DNA of 64,000 nt from Streptomyces violaceusniger (GTDB lineage Bacteria; Actinomycetota; Actinomycetes; Streptomycetales; Streptomycetaceae). The notes beneath the pieces are model-generated. The model had not been told where the DNA came from and searched no databases. It worked only from the letters and a program-made list of their open reading frames with translations. Shown in pieces: positions 46,091 through 55,114 of the stretch. The number at the start of each line of letters is the position of its first letter. The first letter of the stretch is position 1. A program made the translations under genes and the position numbers. The stretch is taken from the NCBI GenBank assembly GCA_005405945.1, contig BJHW01000001.1, forward strand, positions 5,332,001-5,396,000. Direction: 5' to 3'.

Positions 46091-46681
46091 CTACGTGAAG
46101 AGCTGCGAGCCCTGGCGGCGCCGGCGCCGGGAGATGGCGACGTCCAGGGAGAGATACGGCGCCCCGGCCAGCACCAGCGGCAGCCACGCCATCAGATAGG
46201 CCAGGTCGTTGCCGTAGTAGTACGGGTCCGACTGCCAGCTGACGGTGAGCCACAGGCTCAGCGAGATCAGCGCGCCGCCGAAGGCGGCCAGGCGGGAGAG
46301 GAGGCCCACCAGAATGCCGAGGCCGACGGCCAGTTCGCCGTAGGCCATCGCGTAGCCGAAGGCGGTGGGGTCCTTGAGGGCCTGGTCGACCAGCCACGGC
46401 ACGGCCGAGCTGTCCCGCACCTGCCGCATCAGCTCGCCGATCGAGCCCGAGCCCGAGTCGGACAGGAAGGCCGAGTCGGTGAGCTTGTCGATTCCGGCGT
46501 AGACGAAGGTGACGCCGAGAAAGATCCGCAGGGGCAGCAGCGCGTACCGGCCGGCGGTGGCCCTGATGCCCACGGGCTGCTGCCCGCCTATGCCGTTCAC
46601 GCCACCCATCCCGCCTATACCGTGCACGCTCCCGCCGCTGCCCGCCGTGCCCGAACCGCCCATACGATCCGCGTGTCTCAT
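46091..46681 (-). CDS. DoxX family membrane protein
   Basis: 196 residues from ATG 46681 (MRHADRMGGSGTAGSGGSVH). A Gly-rich N terminus (GIGGMGGVNGIGGQQ) precedes the DoxX core: LLPLRIFLGVTFVYAGIDKL (helix 1, about 48-67), AYGELAVGLGILVGLLSRLA, GGALISLSLWLTVSWQSDPY and LAYLMAWLPLVLAGAPYLSL, ending with a basic SRRRRRQGSQ tail. DoxX proteins are linked to redox balance and thiosulfate/quinone reactions, but the family is broad and the activity here is unknown. A frame open further upstream (to about 46730) adds no recognised sequence. Confidence 0.88.
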   Translation of the reverse strand: MRHADRMGGSGTAGSGGSVHGIGGMGGVNGIGGQQPVGIRATAGRYALLPLRIFLGVTFVYAGIDKLTDSAFLSDSGSGSIGELMRQVRDSSAVPWLVDQALKDPTAFGYAMAYGELAVGLGILVGLLSRLAAFGGALISLSLWLTVSWQSDPYYYGNDLAYLMAWLPLVLAGAPYLSLDVAISRRRRRQGSQLFT

Positions 46682-46758
46682 GCCGCCCGCCTCTTCCCTC
46701 ACGCCGCCGTTTGGTTGCGCGTTCGACGAAACCATACGGAGCGGCCGGCCGGAACGAC

Positions 46759-48147
46759 TCAGTCCATCACATCGATGGGATAGCGGTTGGTCTCCGCCCC
46801 CGAGGCCGTCACGACCTGCACATCCACCCGGCCCGGCTCCACGTCCACCGGGACCGGCACGGTGAGCGCGGTGTCCGTGGGGCTGCTGAAGCCCCCGGCC
46901 ACCGGGACGAGCGGGACATGGACGTGCACCGCGCCGATGCGGACCACCAGCTTGGCCAGCCGGTCCGGGTCCTGGGCGCCCGGCGGGACGAAGCCGCTGC
47001 CGCGGATCTCGATGTCGTCGCCGGTGCGGATCGGGGCGTCGCGGTCGATGGCGCCCTCCTCGGGGAGGACCCGTACGACGGACAGCACGGTCGGGCGGCC
47101 GCCCTCCGCGTACTTCCCGGTCAGGTACATCACCACCGACACGGCCGCCAGCAGCGCCAGGCCCCACGGCACATCGGGCAGCCGCCACGGCTCCCGGGCG
47201 AGGCGGACGGCGGTGAAGGCGAGGGCCACGGTGTGGACGACGATGTACTGCACATCGGCGAAGCTGCCGCGGCCCGCGTCGTCGGTCAGCAGATCGGCGG
47301 CGCGCGGGCGCACGGCCCGCACCTTCTGGAGCCGCTGCGCCCGCACCCGGGCCGCCACGACGAGCCGTGCCAGCACCGCGGCCGCACACGTCAACGCGGC
47401 GACCGTGAGGAGCCCGGCGGTGTGGTCGAGGGCGAGCCCGTCGGTCAGCCGCTGCCGGTCGCCGGGGGCCACGGCCAGCTCGACGCCGAGCACCAGCACC
47501 GCGAAGACCGCGATCAGCAGCCAGGCGGCGGCGACGGTACGGGAGGTGGAGAGGCGGTTGTCCTCGCCGACGAGCGGGGCGAGCGGGCCGCATCCCGCGC
47601 GGTGCAGCCGGGCGGTGAGGGTCAGCAGCGCGGCGGTGATCACGGCGGCGGTGAGCCCGGCCGTCCGCGCGACCGACCAGCCCGCGCCGATCGCCGTGGC
47701 CAACTGGCCGATCAGCAGCGCCCCGGCCGCGCCCCACACCACGCACACCGTGCGCAGCCACACCCGGTGGCGCCAGGCCGAGGTCTCGGCGCGGCCGCTG
47801 TCGGCCACCGAACGGGCCGCGTGGGCCAGCTCGTCCGAGACCCACTGCCGGGACGCCCCGGCCGAGTGGGCGAGAGCCCTGGGAAGGCCCTCTCCGGCCG
47901 CGAAACGCTCCCGCAGGGCCACGAACGCGGCCACGGCCCTCCGGTGGCCCTCACGGGCCCCCTGGGGCATCCACAGCCCTTGTGGCCGTGGGGGTGCCCA
48001 TGGGGGTGCTGTCCTTCTGCCGTCGTGGCGTTCTCCGCCTGCTCCACCGCCACGCGGGTCGCTCCGTCGTTCACTCGTTCCGTACGGGACCGCGGGTTCG
48101 CACGGCACCGCCCAACTGTCATGTGTTGAGAGGGGATTGTGCCGCAC
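46759..48147 (-). CDS. polytopic membrane protein with C-terminal beta domain
   Basis: No known function. A reliable core begins at MPQGAREGHRRAVAAFVALR (about 47971), a soluble helical part with SAGASRQWVSDELAHAARSV, followed by six membrane helices (for example VWLRTVCVVWGAAGALLIGQ, AAAWLLIAVFAVLVLGVELA, WGLALLAAVSVVMYLTGKY). A C-terminal all-beta domain follows, with DDIEIRGSGFVPPGAQDPDR and VEPGRVDVQVVTASGAETNR, resembling an IPT/TIG immunoglobulin-like fold. The start is uncertain: the open frame reaches 48147, while another frame opens with GTG 48074 (VNDGATRVAVEQAENATT), which would need one more lost base near 47990. 462 residues at most. Confidence 0.65.
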   Translation of the reverse strand: MRHNPLSTHDSWAVPCEPAVPYGTSERRSDPRGGGAGGERHDGRRTAPPWAPPRPQGLWMPQGAREGHRRAVAAFVALRERFAAGEGLPRALAHSAGASRQWVSDELAHAARSVADSGRAETSAWRHRVWLRTVCVVWGAAGALLIGQLATAIGAGWSVARTAGLTAAVITAALLTLTARLHRAGCGPLAPLVGEDNRLSTSRTVAAAWLLIAVFAVLVLGVELAVAPGDRQRLTDGLALDHTAGLLTVAALTCAAAVLARLVVAARVRAQRLQKVRAVRPRAADLLTDDAGRGSFADVQYIVVHTVALAFTAVRLAREPWRLPDVPWGLALLAAVSVVMYLTGKYAEGGRPTVLSVVRVLPEEGAIDRDAPIRTGDDIEIRGSGFVPPGAQDPDRLAKLVVRIGAVHVHVPLVPVAGGFSSPTDTALTVPVPVDVEPGRVDVQVVTASGAETNRYPIDVMD

Positions 48148-48158
48148 CGCGGAGGGTG

Positions 48159-48956
48159 TCAGCTCAGCAGGTCCGGCTCATCGCGGGTGATCTGCAGATA
48201 CAGAGGTTGATAGTTGATCCACGCCACAAGATCGTTTCCCAGCTGCTCACGGGTCCGCATCGCGTCGGCGTAGGCGATGGGCACCGGCCTGCCCGACGCC
48301 TTCGCGGTCAGCTGCACCTGGGCGGCCCGCTCCATCGTGATGAACCACCACGCGGCCGCGTCGACCGAGTCCCCGACCGTCAGCAGACCGCGATTGCGCA
48401 GGATGAGGGCCTTGTGACCGCCGAGCGCCGCGGCGATCGCGCGCCCCTCGTCCTCGTCCACGACGACCCCCGTGGTGCCCCCGTAGACCGCGTGGTCCTC
48501 GAAGAAGGCGCAGACCTCCTGGGTGATCGGCTCCAGCGGCTCGCCGAGCGCGGCCAGCGCCCGGCCGTGCACCGAGCGGCTGTGCGCGACGGCCACGACG
48601 TCCGGCCGCGCCCGATGCACGGAAGAGTGAACGACGAAGGCCGCCTGGTTGACGTGAGCGCGCCCCTCGACCACCTGGCCGGCCTGGTTGACGAGGAGCA
48701 GATCGCTCACGGTGATGTGGCCGAAGGGCATGCCGAACGGATTCACCCAGTAGCAGTCGGTGAACTCCGGGTCCCGCACGGTGATGTGGCCCGCGACCCC
48801 CTCCTCGTACCCGAACCGCCCGAACAGGCGCAGCGCCGCGGCCAGCCGCTCCTTGCGGTAGCGGCGCTCGTCATGGGGGGAGGCGTGCTGCGGGGGCATG
48901 GTGAACCGCAGCTGGTCCGTCGGTATCGGGGTGGGGGTCTGCGGCTGGTTCGTCAT
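48159..48956 (-). CDS. class II aldolase/adducin family protein
   Basis: A 265-residue protein of the fold used by fuculose- and ribulose-phosphate aldolases. It starts MTNQPQTPTPIPTDQLRFTM. The conserved parts are RFGYEEGVAGHITVRDPEF (about 47-65), FGMPFGHITVSDLLLVN, VAHSRSVHGRALAALGEPLE (metal His, about 123-142) and HKALILRNRGLLTVGDSV. The phosphate-binding and catalytic-acid residues of true sugar-phosphate aldolases are not obvious, so the activity (aldolase, dehydratase or decarboxylase) is unknown. A single gene, followed 12 bases later by the upstream end of the membrane-protein frame. Confidence 0.88.
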   Translation of the reverse strand: MTNQPQTPTPIPTDQLRFTMPPQHASPHDERRYRKERLAAALRLFGRFGYEEGVAGHITVRDPEFTDCYWVNPFGMPFGHITVSDLLLVNQAGQVVEGRAHVNQAAFVVHSSVHRARPDVVAVAHSRSVHGRALAALGEPLEPITQEVCAFFEDHAVYGGTTGVVVDEDEGRAIAAALGGHKALILRNRGLLTVGDSVDAAAWWFITMERAAQVQLTAKASGRPVPIAYADAMRTREQLGNDLVAWINYQPLYLQITRDEPDLLS

Positions 48957-49078
48957 CGGCAGCTCCGCTCCTGTGGTGTGCTGGAGCGGAAGCTACCTCT
49001 GGGTATCGCAGGAGGCCAGAGTCAGGACGGCCGGGGACGGGCCTCAGACGGCCGGGGACGGGCCCCGGCGGGGGCCGG
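48957..49078. terminator. guaA 3' region with direct repeats and hairpin
   Basis: Two copies of GACGGCCGGGGACGGGCC (about 49026 and 49047), then GGGCCCCGGCGGGGGCC, which can form a terminator hairpin just past the guaA stop. The aldolase-gene promoter also lies here. Confidence 0.5.
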
Positions 49079-50665
49079 TCACTCCCACTCGATGGTGCCG
49101 GGCGGCTTGCTGGTGATGTCCAGCACCACCCGGTTCACCTGGTCCACCTCGTTGGTGATGCGGGTGGAGATCCGCGACAGCACGTCGTACGGCAGCCGCG
49201 ACCAGTCCGCCGTCATCGCGTCCTCCGAGGAGACCGGGCGCAGCACGATCGGGTGGCCGTAGGTGCGGCCGTCGCCCTGGACGCCGACCGAGCGCACGTC
49301 GGCGAGCAGGACCACCGGGCACTGCCAGATGTCGCGGTCCAGACCGGCGGCGGTCAGCTCCTCGCGGGCGATGGCGTCGGCCTCGCGCAGCAGGTCCAGG
49401 CGCTCCTTGGTGACCTCGCCGACGATGCGGATGCCCAGGCCCGGACCCGGGAAGGGCTGGCGGTGGACGATCTCGTCCGGCAGGCCGAGCTCCTGCCCGA
49501 CCATCCGCACCTCGTCCTTGAACAGCCGGCGCAGCGGCTCGACCAGCTGGAACTCGATGTCGTCGGGCAGCCCGCCCACATTGTGGTGGGACTTGATGTT
49601 GGCGGTGCCGGTGCCGCCGCCGGACTCCACGACGTCGGGGTAGAGGGTGCCCTGGACCAGGAACTCCACGTCCTCACCGGCCGCGCCCGCCTCGGCCACC
49701 AGCTCGGCCTGCGCCTGCTCGAAGACCCGGATGAACTCCCGGCCGATGATCTTCCGCTTCTCCTCGGGGTCGGACACCCCGGCGAGCGCGGTGAGGAACC
49801 GCTCCTCGGCCTCGACGACCTTCAGCTGCACCCCGGTGGCCGCCACGAAGTCCTTCTCGACCTGCTCGGACTCGCCCTTGCGCATCAGGCCGTGGTCCAC
49901 GTACACGCAGGTCAGCTGGTCGCCGATGGCCTTCTGGACGAGGGCGGCGGCCACGGCGGAGTCCACCCCGCCGGACAGCCCGCAGATCGCGCGCTTGGTG
50001 CCGACCCGCTCGCGGATCGCGGCCACGGACTCCTCGACCACATTGGTGGTGGTCCAGGTGGGCTCCAGACCGGCGCCCCGGTAGAGGAAGTGCTCCAGCA
50101 CCTGCTGGCCGTGGGTGGAGTGCATCACCTCGGGGTGGTGCTGCACGCCGTACAGCCTGCGCTCGTCGCATTCGAAGGCCGCGACCGGCACCACATCGGT
50201 GGACGCGGTGACGGTGAAGCCCTCGGGCGCCTGGGAGCAGGCGTCGCCGTGCGACATCCACACCTGCTGCTCCTCGGGGGTGCCCGCGAAGAGCGTCGAG
50301 CCCTGCTTGGTGACGCTGAGCGCCGTACGGCCGTACTCCCGCGCCCCGGTGTTGTCCACGGTGCCGCCGAGCGCCGTGGCCATCAGCTGGAAGCCGTAGC
50401 ACATGCCGAAGACCGGGACGCCCGCCTCGAAGAGCGCACGGTCGAGCGTGGGCGCGCCTTCGGCGTAGACCGACGAGGGGCCGCCGGAGAGGATGATCGC
50501 CTTGGGGTTCTTGGCGAGCATCTCGGCCACCGGCATGGTGGACGGAACGATCTCGCTGTAGACCCGGGCCTCACGGACCCTGCGGGCGATGAGCTGGGCG
50601 TACTGCGCGCCGAAGTCGACGACCAGGACGGTGTCGGGGGCGGCAGCAGGGGACGCTGATGGCAC
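49079..50665 (-). CDS. guaA: GMP synthase (glutamine-hydrolysing)
   Basis: Makes GMP from XMP with glutamine nitrogen and ATP. I start it at the GTG at 50665 (528 aa, MPSASPAAAPDTVLVVDFGA, GGAAGG upstream). The class I glutamine amidotransferase domain (residues 1-205) carries the nucleophile Cys in FGMCYGFQLMATALGG and its His/Glu in YGVQHHPEVMHS. The synthetase half begins with the pyrophosphatase loop CGLSGGVDSAVAAALVQKAI and has YVDHGLMRKGESEQVEK, HHNVGGLPDDIEFQLVEPLR and a C-terminal dimerisation part with SVGVQGDGRTYGHPIVLRPV. Intact. It is divergent from the chorismate-mutase leader. Confidence 0.97.
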   Translation of the reverse strand: MPSASPAAAPDTVLVVDFGAQYAQLIARRVREARVYSEIVPSTMPVAEMLAKNPKAIILSGGPSSVYAEGAPTLDRALFEAGVPVFGMCYGFQLMATALGGTVDNTGAREYGRTALSVTKQGSTLFAGTPEEQQVWMSHGDACSQAPEGFTVTASTDVVPVAAFECDERRLYGVQHHPEVMHSTHGQQVLEHFLYRGAGLEPTWTTTNVVEESVAAIRERVGTKRAICGLSGGVDSAVAAALVQKAIGDQLTCVYVDHGLMRKGESEQVEKDFVAATGVQLKVVEAEERFLTALAGVSDPEEKRKIIGREFIRVFEQAQAELVAEAGAAGEDVEFLVQGTLYPDVVESGGGTGTANIKSHHNVGGLPDDIEFQLVEPLRRLFKDEVRMVGQELGLPDEIVHRQPFPGPGLGIRIVGEVTKERLDLLREADAIAREELTAAGLDRDIWQCPVVLLADVRSVGVQGDGRTYGHPIVLRPVSSEDAMTADWSRLPYDVLSRISTRITNEVDQVNRVVLDITSKPPGTIEWE

Positions 50666-50745
50666 TTCGGCGGCCTTCCGGCGGTGGTGGCGTGCGGTGG
50701 AACATGACTGCGGCGGGGCCACGGCTTCGGGGCGGGACCGCAGGT

Positions 50746-50775
50746 TTGGACTTTCGATTCTAACGGGCCCATAAT
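50746..50775 (+). promoter_or_regulatory. promoter of the chorismate-mutase leader
   Basis: TTGGAC (50746-50751), 18-base spacer, CATAAT (50770-50775). The predicted start site falls at about 50782, at the ATG of the leader peptide, so the leader would be translated without a ribosome site. Confidence 0.6.
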
Positions 50776-50782
50776 CGACGCC

Positions 50783-50854
50783 ATGTCCACGCGCATGACC
50801 TTCGTCTTTACCTATGGCACCGGCCCGTCCGGCTGCCATGGTCGTGCTGCGTAA
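50783..50854 (+). CDS. Phe/Tyr-containing leader peptide
   Basis: A 23-codon frame MSTRMTFVFTYGTGPSGCHG then RAA and a TAA. It has the aromatic cluster FVFTY (Phe 50801-50803 and 50807-50809, Tyr 50813-50815). A perfect terminator follows 21 bases later and then a chorismate mutase gene. This is the arrangement of pheA-type attenuators: ribosome stalling on charged-tRNA shortage would govern terminator formation. Confidence 0.6.
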   Translation: MSTRMTFVFTYGTGPSGCHGRAA

Positions 50855-50875
50855 ACACTGACAGCGACTTCCCAG

Positions 50876-50905
50876 GCGCCCCGGGCCGGCAAAGGCCCGG
50901 GGCGC
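50876..50905 (+). terminator. intrinsic terminator / attenuator before the chorismate mutase
   Basis: Perfect 12-bp stem GCGCCCCGGGCC (50876-50887), GGCAAA loop, GGCCCGGGGCGC (50894-50905), followed by TCTGTCTTGTTCT, one of the few T-rich tails in the window. CCGGCCCG (50820-50827), inside the leader peptide, can pair with CGGGCCGG (50882-50889), a possible antiterminator. Confidence 0.75.
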
Positions 50906-50971
50906 TCTGTCTTGTTCTCCGGGCCTTGGCCGGACTCCAGGGCTCCGCGACACGGACCAGGAGATACGGAC

Positions 50972-51241
50972 ATGAGCAGCAGCGTTTCGGCCACGGAGGC
51001 CGCGCGGGTGATCGACGCCGCGCGGGAGCGGATCGACGCCCTCGACGGGCAGATCCTCGATCTCGTCCGGGAGCGGATGGCCGTCTCGGCCACCGTCCAG
51101 GAGGCACGGATCGCGGCGGGCGGGCGGCGGGTGCACCTCTCCCGCGAGATGGAGATCCTCGACCGCTACCGGCAGCGGCTGGGCAAGCCCGGTACGACGC
51201 TCGCCATGACGCTGCTGGAGCTGTGCCGGGGCCGGGTCTGA
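50972..51241 (+). CDS. chorismate mutase (AroQ class)
   Basis: 89-residue all-helical chorismate mutase that would convert chorismate to prephenate for Phe and Tyr synthesis. It starts MSSSVSATEAARVIDAARER (50972, AGGAG 8 bases upstream). Typical AroQ parts: RIDALDGQILDLVRERMAVS (first Arg of the active site near residue 18), VQEARIAAGGRRVHLSREME and the C-terminal helix TLAMTLLELCRGRV. It lies behind an aromatic leader peptide and terminator, so it is probably attenuated by Phe/Tyr. The length suits a free-standing enzyme. AroQ proteins of this size occur also as fusions, but no partner domain is present. Confidence 0.88.
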   Translation: MSSSVSATEAARVIDAARERIDALDGQILDLVRERMAVSATVQEARIAAGGRRVHLSREMEILDRYRQRLGKPGTTLAMTLLELCRGRV

Positions 51242-51319
51242 TCCCTCCGCCCCCACGGACGCGGACAGCGGACCGCGGACGCGGACCGCGGGGGCGGACT
51301 GCCGACGCGGACAGGCGAA

Positions 51320-51361
51320 GGGCCCGGGGGCGCCCGAACGGGGCGGGCGCCCCCGGGGCCC
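51320..51361 (+). terminator. terminator of the chorismate mutase gene
   Basis: Near-perfect stem: GGGCCCGGGGGCGCCCG (51320-51336) against CGGGCGCCCCCGGGGCCC ending at 51361, with one bulged base. It begins 79 bases past the stop. Confidence 0.75.
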
Positions 51362-52002
51362 TAGGCGGTCAGCACCGGCGTCAGGGCAGCGCCGGTGCTG
51401 AGAGGCGGCGCCGGGGGGTTGCGCCGCTGGCTCATGGGACCCGTGTGTCAGGGGTGTCTGAACGGCGTGCGCCCGCGTGGTCGGACCAATGTCGGGGTGT
51501 GACCGGGGGCGTTTTCCCTCTCAGCATCGTGGTGGATGCGGAGCGCCGGGCGCAACCGTTTCGACCGGATACGGTCGGCCCCAGGCGTCCCCGGGGCCGA
51601 CCGCCCTTAGGTGGTGACCGGGCTGCTGTCCCCTGCCGACCGGTCACCTCGCCGGAGCGAGGTCCCACGACGGGCCGCCTGAATCACCACAGGGGCCGCG
51701 TCTCATCGCTGCGGCGGATCTGAGCCACGCGTGGATTTTCCGGGCCGCTCCTGGCTGGCGCGGCACCGGGCACAACGAGCCCGCGCGCGGACCGGGCACC
51801 CGCCGTACGGGTGATGACGTGCGAGGCCGGACGCCCGTCGCGGATTCTGTGACCATTCTGTGAGCAACTGTGAAGGCAACCTTTCGGCCATTCGCCTGGT
51901 CATGTACGTGCAAACGCACGGCCATCCCGCGCCCCCACCGCGACGGCCTTCCACACGCGTATCGCCCACCACGGCGATGCGTACGGACCCAGAGAGGTCT
52001 TC
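51362..52002. promoter_or_regulatory. 640-base intergenic region with a hairpin and TCACAG direct repeats
   Basis: No convincing gene. Contents: a second hairpin CAGCACCGGCG/CGCCGGTGCTG at 51370-51400; three TGTGA boxes at 51848, 51859 and 51869, spaced 11 and 10 bases (TCACAG on the other strand), a helical-turn spacing like PhoP-type direct repeats; and the ribosome site GAGAGG before the ATG at 52003. Confidence 0.45.
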
Positions 52003-53024
52003 ATGAAGCTTCGCCGCGCCCTGGCGGCTGCCGCAGCGACGGCCGCCATAGCCCCTGCCGCGCTTCTCGCGGCCCCCGCTGCCTTCGCGGAGACGCCGAC
52101 GGACGACCCGTCGCCATCCGCCACCGAGACCCTGACGCCGTCCCCGGAGGACCCGACGCCGTCGCCGACGGAGACCGCTCCGAGCGACGAGCCCACGCCG
52201 ACCACCCCGGCGCCGTCCACGAGCGCCACCGAGACTCCGAGCCCCGGCACCCCTCCGGCACCCCCTCGTCCACCCCCACCGACACCGCCACCCCGACCCC
52301 GACCCCGACGTCGACCGAGGAGCCGGGCGACGGCGAGTGCGCGGACGACGGGGACTACAACGAGGACCCGGAGCTCAGCACGACCCTGGTCGGCCTGCCG
52401 TCGAAGGTCGTGGCGGGCAGCGGCTTCCACGGCTTCAGGTTCCAGGTGAAGAACGAGTCGGACCGCAGCTACCAGCGGGTCGACTTCGGGCTCTTCGCGG
52501 GCACGGTGCACGAGTCCATCCCGGACGGGACGGGCAAGTACCTGACGCTGCAGTACAAGGACCCCGAGTCCGGCGCCTGGAAGGCGATCTCCACCGACGA
52601 GAACGACCCGGGCTCCGGCTACATCGGCTACACCGATGTGCGCCCGCACGAGACCCTTGACGTCGACCTCCGGCTGAGCGTCGCCAAGAGCGCGCCCGAG
52701 GGCTTCGGGTACGCCATCAGCGTCGGCGTGTACGCGGACGACGAGGGCAACTGCGTCTACTCGACCGGTGAGTACTACGAGTTCGACGTGTTGAAGGCGG
52801 GTTCGGAGCCGGGCCATGTGCCGCCGGCCGACCCGAAGCCGCAGGGTGGCAAGAAGCCGCTGCCGCACAAGCCGGAGGGCAACACGGAGATCAGCCCGAA
52901 GGGCAGCCTGGCCGAAACCGGCTCCTCCTCCGCGCTGCCGATGATCGCCGTGATCGGCGGTGTGGCGATGGCCGCGGGCGGAGGCGCGGTCTTCGTGGTC
53001 CGTCGCCGCCGCGCCACGGTCTGA
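52003..53024 (+). CDS. LAETG sortase-anchored secreted protein (frameshifted near 52250)
   Basis: Wall-anchored protein of unknown role. The product has a signal peptide (MKLRRALAAAAATAAIAPAA, cut near AFAETPT), a Thr/Ser/Pro/Glu-rich stalk (about 30-115), and a folded beta-type domain from GDGECADDGDYNEDPELSTT through GFHGFRFQVKNESDRSYQRV to NCVYSTGEYYEFDVL. A sortase signal LAETGSSSALP (class E type LAxTG), a helix MIAVIGGVAMAAGGGAVFVV and an Arg tail close it. One missing C in the Pro/Thr stalk near 52250 splits the frame; restored length is 340 residues. The promoter region has TCACAG direct repeats. Confidence 0.82.
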
Positions 53025-53189
53025 CGGCCCTCGCGACGGTTCTGAGGGGCGCCGTACGGGCTGGTCTCCGGCCCGTACGGCGCCCCGGCGCTCAGCTGGC
53101 CCGGCGCTCAACTGCCCGGCGCTCTGCGTTCAACTGCCCGGCGCTCAACCGCCCGGCGCTCAGGCGCGTGGCGCTCAGGCGCGTGGCGC

Positions 53190-55089
53190 TCAGGCGCGCG
53201 GCGGGGCCTTCGGCACCGGCAGCAGCGGGAGCTTCAACGCCCCGAAGGCGTCCGCCGGTACGGCGGGGCTGCGCGGCGGGATCGGCCGCAGGCGTTCGTA
53301 CGGCGCCTCCGGGGCCGGGCGCGGGTCGGGCTCGCCCTTGTTGGGCCACAGGGACATCGCCCGCTCGGCCTGGGCGGTGATGGTCAGGGACGGGTTGACG
53401 CCCAGGTTGGCCGAGACGGCGGCGCCGTCGACCACATGGATGCCCGGATGGCCGTAGAGCCGGTGGTACGGGTCGATGACGCCCTCCTCCGGAGACGCCC
53501 CGATCGGGCAGCCGCCGAGGAAGTGGGCGGTCAGCGGGGTGCCCATGAGCTCGCCGACGTTGCTTCCCGCGAAGCCGTTGATCGAGTCGGCGATGTGGCG
53601 GGCGGCCTCGGCGCCCTCGGGGATGTGGTCGGGATTGGGCTCGCCGTGGCCCTGGCGGGCGGTGAGCAGCCCCTTGCCCGGCCCCTTCGGCTTGCGGTAG
53701 GTGGTCAGCGAGTTGTCGTGCGTCTGCATGACCAGGCCGATGATGGTCCGCTCCGACCAGCGGCGGTTGGACAGCGAGCGCACCGCCAGGGTGGGGTGCC
53801 GGAGGTTGGCGCCCAGGAAGCGCAGCCAGCGCGGAACGCGCCCGCCGTGCGGGATCTGCAGGATGGAGAGCATCCCCATCGCGTTGGAGCCCTTGCCGTA
53901 GCGGACGGGCTCGATATGGGTGTTCTCGTTCGGGTGGATGGACGAGGTGATCGCGACGCCCCGGGTGAAGTCCGCCCGCCCCTCCCCGCCCGCGCGCGGC
54001 GGTAGCGGCGGTCGGTGGTCTGCGCGCCCACCAGGGCCTCGGAGTTGGTGCGGGTGAGGATGCCGAGCCGCTCGGAGACCCGCGGCAGCAGCCCCTTGTC
54101 CCGCATCGTGTGCAGCAGCGTCTGGGTGCCGTACGTACCGGCGGCGAGGACGACGTACCGGGAGCGCAACGCCTTCGGCTTGCCCTTACGGCGGTTGTCG
54201 GTCGGGACGGTGGTGACCGTATAGCCGCCGTGCGGGTCGTCGCACAGGGCGACGACGGTCGTCATCGGGTGGACCACGGCTCCGGCCCGCTCGGCCAGGT
54301 GGAGATAGTTCTCGTTGAGGGTGTTCTTGGCGCCGTGGCGGCAGCCGGTCATGCACTCACCGCACTCCGTGCACGCCTTACGGGCCGGGCCCGCGCCGCC
54401 GAAGTACGGATCGGGAACGGCCCGCCCGGCGCGGCCTTCGTGGTGCCGTCGGCGTCGTGCCCGTCCCGAAGAAGACCCCCACGGGCGCCATATGGAAGGT
54501 GTCGCCCACGCCCATCTTCTCGGCGGCCGCCTTGAGGTGGACATCGGACGGGGTGAGGGTGTGGTTGAGGCGCGCCCCGAGCATCCGCCGCGCCTGGTCG
54601 TAGTACGGGCTCAGCTCCTCCTGCCAGTCGGTGATGTGCCCCACTGGCGGTCCCGGAAGAACGGCTCGGGCGGTACGTAGAGGGTGTTGGCGTAGTTGAG
54701 CGAGCCGCCCCCGACCCCGGCGCCCGCCAGCACCATGACCTTGCCCAGGACGTGGATGCGCTGGATGCCGAAGCAGCCGAGGGCCGGGGCCCAGAGGTAG
54801 TTGCGGAGGTCCCAGGAGCTCTTGGGCAGGGTTTCCGGGGTGAACCGGCGACCCGCCTCGAGGACGCCGACCCGATAGCCCTTCTCGGTCAGGCGCAGGG
54901 CCGACACCGACCCGCCGAAACCCGAGCCGATCACGATCACGTCGTAGTCGAAGTCACCGTCGTCGGCGTCGGCGTCGGCGTCGGCATGGGCATGGGCGTC
55001 GGCATGGGCGTGGGCGTTGAGCTCGTCGGCGAAGTCCTCGTCGTGGCCGGGCTCTCGTACCCGCTTTTGGGCAGACCTCTCCCTGACAC
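53190..55089 (-). CDS. GMC-type FAD oxidoreductase, cholesterol-oxidase-like (five frameshifts)
   Basis: FAD-dependent oxidoreductase, 634 residues when one base is restored at each of ~53986, ~54413, ~54463, ~54638 and ~55047. I start it at GTG 55089 (MSGRGLPKSGYES, GGAGG upstream). The N terminus has an unusual His/Ala/Asp repeat (HAHADADADADDGD) before the FAD loop VIVIGSGFGGSVSALRLTE. Then come VLAGAGVGGGSLNYANTLYV, CTECGECMTGCRHGAKNTLN (a Cys-rich motif typical of this actinobacterial group), RYVVLAAGTYGTQTLLHTM and the substrate/active-site part with LMGTPLTAHFLGGCPIG and VVDGAAVSANLGVNPSLTI. It lies 25 bases after a succinate-semialdehyde dehydrogenase gene. Steroid oxidation is an inference from family resemblance. 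Confidence 0.8.
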
Positions 55090-55114
55090 TGGTACCTCCA
55101 TTGGAATGTGCTGG

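Noticed and set aside
47712..48122. Separate small His/Gly gene at 48074 (HPHGHPHGHKG)
   Set aside because: Probably either the true N terminus of the membrane protein at 46759 in another frame or a shadow; not enough evidence for an own gene.
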